Shown: piece by piece, positions 57,213 to 64,000 of the stretch
Layout of the letters: the number at the start of each line of letters is the position of its first letter
How positions within the stretch are numbered: position 1 is the stretch's first letter
From: Ananas comosus
Lineage: Eukaryota; Streptophyta; Magnoliopsida; Poales; Bromeliaceae
Length of the DNA stretch: 64,000 nucleotides
Assembly (NCBI RefSeq): GCF_001540865.1
Contig: NC_033631.1
Span: 6,633,894-6,697,893 of the forward strand
Direction of reading: 5' to 3'
Translations under genes and position numbers: made by a program
Notes under the pieces: generated by a model
Told to the model about the DNA's origin: nothing
Databases searched by the model: none
The model's input: only the letters and a program-made list of their open reading frames with translations

Positions 57213-57377
57213 TGTGACGCCCCAACTTCCCAGGGGGTCACCCATCCTAGGACTACTCCCGTCCTAGTACGCTTAACTCTCTTAACCTCTTGGGTCTTGC
57301 CACCATCCAAAATGCTTAAGCCGGGTTAAGAGTTTAACCCTATTATATCTAATATATAGGACTATCTGGGGTCTCAC
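57213..57377 (-). mobile_element. Cassandra LTR, inverted (3' LTR of minus copy)
   Basis: The plus strand reads TGTGACGCCCC..GGGGTCTCACA, the reverse complement of the forward LTR, 165 bp. The polypurine tract AGAAGGGAGAT lies just beyond it on the 57378 side, as expected for a minus-strand element. Confidence 0.85.
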
Positions 57378-57531
57378 AATCTCCCTTCTGTTAAGCCCTG
57401 ACGTCCTCGTCAGGCTCAGACTCACAAGTACCAGGCGATGTGAGACTCATCTCGCTAGCCTGTTATCCAGACCCTGGCTCAGCCGAGACTCATCTCAAAC
57501 TTCCAGCTGGTAATTGGCTCTGATACCATCT
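57378..57531 (-). mobile_element. Cassandra internal region (minus copy)
   Basis: About 154 bp bounded by the polypurine tract (near 57379) and, at the other end, by TGGTATCAGAGCCA on minus (57514-57527), a perfect Met-tRNA primer-binding site. There is no coding frame, as usual for TRIMs. Confidence 0.85.
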
Positions 57532-57743
57532 GTGACCCCCCAACTTCCCAGGGGGTCACCCATCCTAGGACTACTCCCGTCCTAGTACGCTTAACTCTTT
57601 TAACCTCTTGGGCCTTGCCACCACCTAAAATGCTTAACCCTCCCGTCCTAGTACGCTTAACTCTTTTAACCTCTTGGGCCTTGCCACCACCCAAAATGCT
57701 TAGTCCTAGGATGTGTGACCCCCTGGGAAGTTGGGATGTCACA
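57532..57743. mobile_element. Rearranged Cassandra LTR
   Basis: It begins TGTGACCCCCCAACTTCC (inverted LTR), then contains the segment TCCCGTCCTAGTACGCTTAA..AAAATGCTTA twice, and ends with a forward C-box piece (GGATGTGTGACCCCCTGGGA) to GTCACA. A duplication and an inversion junction occur within one LTR. Confidence 0.75.
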
Positions 57744-58119
57744 CTCCGTCACTCTTTTCTTGTCCTTCACGGAAAAACCAGAATGAGTAAAGTTCGAAAA
57801 AATAATTATTATCATGGCAGAATTGACGAATAGAAAAATTTATTTTAATAGAAACAATAAAAATATTTTTTAGAGTGAAGGAGTTGCAGGACATATTCAA
57901 TTATGTTTCATCTGAGTAATATTAAATAAATTTCATTACCAACAAGAATATTTTCTTGCCCAGTATAATGTTTAGAAGATGAGAGAATGCCAGAATTAGC
58001 GGTCATATGATTATGCTCCAGTATCTGTATATTACACTTCCTTACCAGGATCGTGAAGGCTCATAGTAGCAAAAGTCTGAGGAATGTCATTGCAATAAAG
58101 GTATGATTAAAGTGTTGCC

Positions 58120-59050
58120 TACACTAAAGAACAAAATATTTAAATTTTTCACAAATCTGATAGTGTGTCAGACCGTCGAATATAAGATTGTTGGTTAGGT
58201 TGAATATTACTCGGTTAAGGATGCAGGTAGGTTCCATGAGATTCACAACTAGGGTATGAATTGTGTCTACCGAGCTATCCTTTGCCTCTACGATATCTAC
58301 CCCTATGGCCTCCATGAGTACCTCGTCCAGGGTTTGCATAAAGTGCTTCTTCAATAGTGGGAGCAGCAGGTGGTGTCATCAAGCTAGCACGATGTTGAAC
58401 TTTTATTTCTTCTTGTATTAAAAGTGGATGAAGTTGTTCGAAATTAGGTTTTCTCCTGAATGCTTAGAGCATTGACAAAACCTCCATATTTTTTTGGTAG
58501 CTCCAGAAGACTAGTCATGAGCAAATTATGACGTGACTCGGTTTCACCAATGGCCTGAAGAGCATCGTCGATCTAATTAATCTTTGCATGTATTCACTCA
58601 TGCGCATTGATCCTTTCTTAATACTTCGTAATTCAAACTTTAGAGAACTAGTAGAAGCAGTTCTTTCAAGAAAGTATGCCTCAATGATTTTCCATGGATG
58701 ATGGCTGTGTTGTGTGAACTAGATATAACCATCTGTAGTATTCTAAGAGACAGAGTGGCATTAATCTAAGGAAGTAGGGTGATGTCTTCCTTTTTCCAAT
58801 TTAAATCCTCACATTGACAATTATCTTCTTATTAGTAGTATCAATGATCTGAAGAGGAATAATATCAGTTCTATTCACATGCGAAGTAACACCAAAACTC
58901 TCTAAATTATTGAGAAAAACTTGTTTCCACACTAGATATGTGGTTTCAATGAGTTCTAATGGTAAGAGAGTTTTGATGTTAATAATTAGTAAAATCGAGA
59001 TAGAGAAGACATGTTCGCCACCGAGAAAAAGATTCCACCACAAAAGGAGA
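58120..59050 (-). pseudogene. Copia gag region
   Basis: On minus, INIKTLLPLELIETTYLVWK and QVFLNNLESFGVTSHV (58990-58890) match the N-terminus of a plant copia gag. Downstream pieces (58354-58130) keep the helical parts only. Many stops. Confidence 0.7.
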
Positions 59051-59490
59051 AGGAAAAAAAGGATTGGAGATTACCAACTGAGAGTTCCTTATGAGAGAGA
59101 GAAGGACCAAGCACTACCAGAACAACCAAGCAACACTCAAAGAACACCAGTAGCACGAGCGGCACAACATAGAAGACCAGCGGCAACAAAATAGGCCAAG
59201 GACACTAGACAAGCAATGAGAGATAACAGAGGGCACAAGCTGTGCCACGAGCAGCACCACAGAGTCTAGGCAGCAATAGTAGAGGCTGATTTTGGTACCG
59301 AGCGAGCTAAGCGGCACCAAGGAAACTGTGGTTGTGCAAAACGAGAGAAAAGAGAGATCATAGAGAGCACAGGTCAGCAAAGAAATTCGTGCGATACTAG
59401 AGAAGAGATCACTTAGGGAAAAAGGAGAGGATTTGGTAACTAGTGGCTATGGATCAATATTCCCTAATTAGGGTTCCTGCTTTGATTCCA
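59051..59490 (-). other. Copia 5' leader
   Basis: A/G-rich on plus, no conserved frame. Between the LTR/primer site and gag. Confidence 0.45.
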
Positions 59491-59674
59491 TGAAAGATAG
59501 GCAAAAGAGTTCGACCCTCTAGGGTTGTATTGATGGAATATATAGCACAGGATATGTATACATGCCAAACTATTATAGTTATAATACAACCAGAAATATC
59601 ATATAGACCTACACTATATTTCGTAGCAATATACAACACTAAATATATCCTAGCATACTAAATATATTGTAACA
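59491..59674 (-). mobile_element. Copia 5' LTR
   Basis: Starts TGTTACAATATA and ends CTATCTTTCA on minus; 184 bp. It is directly followed by TGGAATCAAAGC. Confidence 0.8.
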
Positions 59675-60345
59675 CTATTCTAAAGCGACACAATTTGTCG
59701 ACAATGAGTTAAATTGTCTCAATATAATCAAATAGTCTTCCTTTAGCTCTCATGCCACAAAATTGAGAACTAACTACTTTTCCACCAATGCCTAGTAAAG
59801 CGGCATTCACACATAGTTGTAAGAGACATGCCGAAGTAGCACTATCAATTCTTTCACTTTACGAAGTAGTCAAAAATTACTAAGGGCATCGAACATATAT
59901 AGAAGTATAGAACATAACCTCAAAAAAAAAGTCCATAAGGACATACACAATGAGGAAGCAAGAATCAATTCACGCATCTCTTTCATGTGGTTGCCCAAGT
60001 AAATGTAGTATGAAATATATGCTATGACAGGAAATTTCAATTTGCTTGTCTTTCTCAATGCCATATGGATCTTAGTTCAGTAACTCCGAGTGTCTAACCT
60101 GTGTTTGCCATTTGCTCGCTATCTCAAGCGCTAGGCATCTAGCTTTAAATATACAGGCCATGGTACTATCCATATGTAGTCTCGATTATGACCTCATAAT
60201 GATACCAACCAAGGCGGTTCTTTGATGCCTCATGTTTTGCTCGCTCTCTACAACGCTGAAACTAATGATTGCCCGTGTGTGTGGGCCAATCAGCCTACGA
60301 CATACTATCAATCTTTTTTTCAACAAGATAGGATATATATATATA
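59675..60345. other. Unassigned noncoding DNA
   Basis: No element ends or coding domain recognised. Confidence 0.35.
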
Positions 60346-60374
60346 TAGAGCAGGGCATATATATATATATATAT

Positions 60375-60939
60375 AGAGCAGGGCTGCTGTGCTCTCAGGA
60401 GCACGGAAGCCTCCGTGCTCCTGAGCCGTTTTCGATGATGGAATTTTCGAATCGACGATTGGCTCCGTTAGACTTGATCTAGCGCATTTGAAGTTTCTAG
60501 AAAATAATTTTTGCGATTTTTTGATATCATTTACCTAGTGATCGAAAGGATTCAAAATTCATAAATTTTAATGGTTGATATCTGCCGTTTTCAAGTTTAA
60601 CGGTGTAGAAGTATTCAAATCAGATGAATTTTTGATACAAAATTCTTTATACTATCTACAACAAGATCAATATTTCTGATCGAAAATTTTAGTGCTATAT
60701 CACCACTTTTTATAGGATTTTTATTTTCAGCCGTTAAAAATTATTGATTTTGAATCCTTTCGAATTTTGGCCAGCTAGGTAAATGATATCGAAAAATAGC
60801 AAAAATTATTTTCTAGAAACTTCAAATACGCTAGATCAAGTTTAACGGAGCCGATCGTCGATTCGGAAACTCCATCATCGAAAATGGCTCAGGAGCACGG
60901 AGGCCTCCGTGCTCCTGAGAGCACAGCAGCCTCTGCTCT
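60375..60939. mobile_element. MITE with palindromic tips, 565 bp
   Basis: The left end AGAGCAGGGCTGCTGTGCTC and the right end, inverted, AGAGCAGAGGCTGCTGTGCT continue as inverted repeats for more than 150 bp (CTCCGTTAGACTTGATCTAG, TAGAAAATAATTTTTGC). CAGGAGCACGGA..TCCGTGCTCCTG within each tip is a second palindrome. It is set in (TA)n. An extra copy of the first 11 bases lies at 60346. Confidence 0.85.
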
Positions 60940-60969
60940 ATATATATTTAATATATATATATATATATA

Positions 60970-61176
60970 GAATTATGCTACTATCAATAGTTATATTGAG
61001 TTTCCTCGGTTGGATGGAAGGATGTGGCGGTTAGGATGATAGTGATCCCCTAGGATTGAGTGGTGGTTGTTTAATAGTATGATCTAACGGATGGAAATGA
61101 TCAAAGGTAGATCTAACGGTAGAAAACTCAATAGTACCAAGGGCTCGGTACTATCGATAGTATAGTAGCCGAACTC
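60970..61176. mobile_element. Small MITE in (TA)n, 207 bp
   Basis: The left end GAATTATGCTACTATC and right end inverted, GAGTTCGGCTACTATACTAT, plus TTGAGTTTxCTC / GAAAACTCAATA inner repeats. Both flanks are TA-rich, so TSD is TA or a multiple. Confidence 0.7.
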
Positions 61177-61385
61177 ATATATATATATTTATACACACAC
61201 ACACAATATATATATGTGTGTGTGATATATATACACATATATATATATACACATATAGACACACCACACCACACACACACAATACCACACACACCACACA
61301 CACACACACAACAATCACATATATAATATATATATAATATATATTATATATATATAATAATAATAAATAACCCTACTATCACTTA
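61177..61385. repeat. (TA)n / (CA)n compound microsatellite
   Basis: Alternating TATATA, CACACA and ACCACACAC blocks. Confidence 0.9.
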
Positions 61386-61439
61386 TATATATATGGATGT
61401 GTGCTAATCTTAATGAATATTATGCCAAAAGATTAATTT

Positions 61440-62060
61440 GAAGTTAAATAACCACAGAATATTATAAAATGACTTAGTAAAATAATCAACTGTCTACACG
61501 GTCAAATCCTAAGGAGTTCAACAGCTCTAACATGAACCAAAAATAAGTCTCTAATGATGGGCTTAGTCAGAGGATCAACAACCATGCAACTTGTAGAAAT
61601 GTTCTAGGATTATTTCTTTCTGCGCCACTGCCTCATGAAAAATTGATACATCAAGTCAATATGCTTAGTGTTGCTAATATTTGGGGTCGTTTGAGTATGC
61701 AATGTTTGCCATACCGTCGCAATGGATCATCACAAGATTTGAAGCACAAGTGAGAACTCCAAGATCTTAAAGGAACCTTCCAACCAAATAGCCTCCTGAG
61801 CTGCTACAGAGCAGGCCGTGAACTCTGCCTCTAGTGTACATAGAACCACATAGGATTGCTTCTTCTTACTCCAAGATATGGCGCATTATTAAACAAGACG
61901 CTTGTCAAGGTCACCTATCCAATTCGCATCTCTATAACAGACGATATGTAAATCAGAACCTTGATATCATAACACATAATTCAAAGTTCCTCTAATGGTC
62001 GCAAAGTATCCTTTTGACTGCCTTCCAATAGTCCGATCTCGATCTGGTTAAAATCGGTTT
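61440..62060 (-). pseudogene. Copia RNase H fragment
   Basis: On minus the frames read TLEAEFTACSVAAQEAIWLE and then VMIHCDGMANIAYSND, the copia RNase H core in which the E of LEAEF and D of HCDG are catalytic. It stands about 700 bp from a 5' LTR (62751), so the element has lost most of gag and pol. Confidence 0.7.
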
Positions 62061-62750
62061 TGATTGCGCAATCAAATACCGTCGATAGATCATAAAGGCA
62101 TAATAAATATCATCAAAATATTTAAATGCGTGCAGCATATATCACTAAGGCGTATTTGATTGCGCATATTTGATTACAAAATATGGTCTCTACAAATTAA
62201 TCCAAAATTTTCCAATTTTCTTTTATTATATTTACTTTGCGTCACGAGCCTTGTGCGCGTGCCTCGCAATGGCAGAAACTGTGCAGCCCGACGCGCATGC
62301 AGCCAATGTCAGCCCAGCCACGTTGGATAAGCCTCTCGATCTCCAAAATTTTTTTTAACGAAAAAAGAAAGTTGGAACATTTATATCTTTTGATCCAAGC
62401 GTCCGTTCAAGCATGTAATATATCAATTGAAAGTTTGTGAGGAGCTCTTGCAAATCATCCAAGCTTTATAATGGGATATGCACTACCCCACAGAGTTTCA
62501 ATTTAGGATTTCGTTTATCTTGCGAACAACAAAGCCTAATCAAGTCAAACTTTGCAGATTTAATCTACCACCCAAGGGCCATAAGATGTGCAAATATCAT
62601 GCAATTTTATCCACCGTAGAAAAATCTGCCGTTAACGCCCAAAAAACATGCAAGAAAAGTTCAAAACATGGCAACTTTAGACTTATGCATGTAACTGGTT
62701 AAAAGACATATCTAGGGCAGGAAATCAACTTAATAGGGCTCAGATACCAA
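62061..62750 (-). mobile_element. Copia internal DNA next to the 5' LTR
   Basis: Includes TTGGTATCTGAGCC on minus just inside the LTR (62749-62736), a Met-tRNA primer-binding site with one change. The rest is noncoding. Confidence 0.55.
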
Positions 62751-63284
62751 TGTAGAACGTTGTGGAAGTAATCGATTGTCCCTTCTTGTGGAAGCAATTT
62801 GCGCTATATTTACTTCGAACGCAATCCGCGCCGGGTCTTAGAGGTTGATCTACGTGCCCTCGGATTGTCCATGAAGGTTTTCTAGTGATCCAAAACTATG
62901 GTAGACCGTGCATGAGCTAGATCTATGATCCACTGTTCATGACCCTCTAAAAGGAATAGCTTAATGGAGGATGTCGTTTTTCTCTGTCACAAGATGGCAC
63001 ACAAATTTGTCACGATTTTTTGGATATTTTTCTCTACATTTCTTATTCATATAATTATGAGAGAATCGCCCATTTATTTATAAGGATTAAAAACACCCTA
63101 AAAGATAAGTAGAAGATTAGGCCGAATCGGTTTGTGATTGTTATCCTAATATGACTAGAAGATATCTCTAATTAGTTTTCGAAATTAAAAGCGAGATCAA
63201 ATCTAGTCAAACTAGGCAGCATAATAAATGTCGGATCGAGCTCGATCATGAGCGCAGCCGATCCGGTTTAACCGACTGCTAACA
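62751..63284 (-). mobile_element. Copia 5' LTR, 534 bp
   Basis: On minus it starts TGTTAGCAGTCGG and ends CGTTCTACA, followed by the primer site. It is the intact relative of the solo LTR at 51322-53355. Confidence 0.75.
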
Positions 63285-64000
63285 GGGAAAAATCTGACTT
63301 CGGTTTCAGCGTGGATGTATTGTTTAGTGGAACACCCAAGCCTTTTCGTTGTCCTTAATGGCTATATAGGCGTAACACTCTAACCTTTGTGTTATCCTTA
63401 ATGGCTATTTGGGCGTTCTCCTTTCCGTCATGTATAGTGCTTATGATCAAACTGCCAAGGTAGTAACACACATCCATGGCGCTGCATCACACCAGACTTC
63501 GTTGGTACATGTTTTTCTAGTGGAGAACATTACTAGAGATCATTGTGTCACGGGGTTCAGATTAAAGCATATTTGAGTTAGATTGGGGCTTGGGTCTATT
63601 TGGGTTTTTTATGGGCTGGTTTTATTGGATTCTAGATTCAGATGTAAGTCTATTTGGTTATATTAGGATTTGGTCAACTTATCCAACCTTCGTCTAACAA
63701 ACTATGCATGGATTGAATCAAACAACCATAAATAAGCACAGATAAAAGCCAAAATGACGACTCGACGACTAAGCAAAACAAGGACTCGATGCAATGCATC
63801 TGTTGGTTGGCATAGGTAATCCTTGCTAGAATCCAAATTCGCAACTTCGGAAAATTATTCTGAAATTCAAGTAGCTACAAAAGGAACCAGTTAAAATTAA
63901 AGGGTAGAATTCTTAAATTTAGTATCAGTTTATTGATCTTGATTTTGATGGCTGAAAAATTCTAAATGAAAAAGCTAATTATGATTGTTTTATGCCGTCA
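63285..64000. mobile_element. Retrotransposon end sequence, copy of 48.05-48.40 kb
   Basis: 63545-63790 repeats the 48050-48400 blocks, including AAAAGCCAAAATGACGACTC. The rest of the interval to the window end has no recognised feature. Confidence 0.45.

Larger units (their letters stand above)
56844..57743 (+). mobile_element. Composite Cassandra TRIM (5S-bearing), 900 bp
   Basis: Outer ends TGTGAGACCCC (56844) and GATGTCACA (57743) are flanked on both sides by the 5-bp CTCCG (56839-56843 and 57744-57748). Inside are one forward LTR (56844-57009), a nested inverted LTR plus internal region (57213-57533), and a rearranged LTR (57534-57743). Cassandra elements are small, non-coding retrotransposons whose LTR carries a 5S rRNA-like promoter for RNA polymerase III. 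It lies in the copia element. Confidence 0.85.
53646..59674 (-). mobile_element. Complete but degenerate Ty1/copia element, 6.0 kb
   Basis: It has two related LTRs: 53646-53823 (3') and 59491-59674 (5'), about 180 bp each, sharing AGGGTTGTATTxATGG and ATATAGACCTACAC. On minus the 5' LTR starts TGTTACAATATA and is followed by TGGAATCAAAGCAGG, a decayed Met-tRNA primer site. AAGGGGA before the 3' LTR is a polypurine tract. Flanks CTACC and CTATT share three of five bases. It encodes gag to RNase H, all broken. A Cassandra element is nested at 56844-57743. Diverged LTRs point to an old insertion. Confidence 0.85.

Noticed and set aside
56930..57740. 5S rRNA genes
   Set aside because: The A box to C box part matches 5S rRNA, but the first half of the gene is missing and the segments sit inside LTRs with primer site and polypurine tract. 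They are Cassandra LTRs.
1..64000. tRNA genes
   Set aside because: I looked for cloverleaf B-box motifs (GGTTCGAATCC-like) and found only primer-site and MITE-tip look-alikes. A tRNA search program would settle this.

Overview
This window looks like transposon-dense intergenic DNA from a flowering plant nuclear genome. Coding signals are split by GT..AG introns. The mobile elements are typical plant families: Ty1/copia, Ty3/gypsy, a 5S-derived Cassandra TRIM, MULE, hAT, Tourist/PIF, Helitron. Several have target-site duplications (TSDs) readable by eye. A monocot is my impression from the mix of elements, but nothing here proves it. Two single N bases (7443 and 20403) suggest a draft assembly.

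Layout. 1-8.6 kb holds copia gag/protease remnants with an LTR (2476-3027), hAT-like GGCACG-rich elements, a possible 2.8-kb LTR with hairpin tandem repeats (5036-7844) and a 392-bp direct duplication. 9.7-14.4 kb holds the clearest host gene: minus-strand exons of a PH-domain protein whose introns contain a three-level transposon nest and a Tourist MITE. Its 3' exons were not found. 15.5-29.5 kb is a mosaic of decayed LTR-retrotransposon sequence, with two copies of the last exon of a Crooked-neck-like (CRNKL1/Clf1) splicing-factor gene inside a roughly 0.7-kb duplication. 29.5-36 kb is mostly simple and tandem repeats, including a 306-bp array, plus a MITE-like element and a Helitron 3' end.

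36.3-42.5 kb is the most coherent unit: a Mutator-like element (MULE) on the minus strand. A three-exon gene joins a PB1-like domain to a MuDR transposase with SWIM and CCHC zinc fingers (predicted 918 aa). It is followed 98 bp later by a six-exon plant mobile domain (PMD) gene that is cut by the Helitron terminus. The right end of the MULE carries an array of 19-bp palindromes at exact 27-bp spacing. Related palindromes and termini occur in a small non-autonomous relative at 11.3-12.1 kb.

42.5-64 kb holds an Ala/Ser-rich ORF, gypsy gag and pol pseudogenes, a copia solo LTR split by a 1.5-kb hAT element, and a complete but degenerate copia element (53646-59674) with both LTRs. Inside that copia element sits an inverted, composite Cassandra (56844-57743, TSD CTCCG). 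Two MITEs, microsatellites and a second, internally deleted copia follow. Apart from the PH-domain gene and the MULE/PMD pair, I see no gene likely to make a working protein. No tRNA, rRNA or CRISPR locus was recognised.
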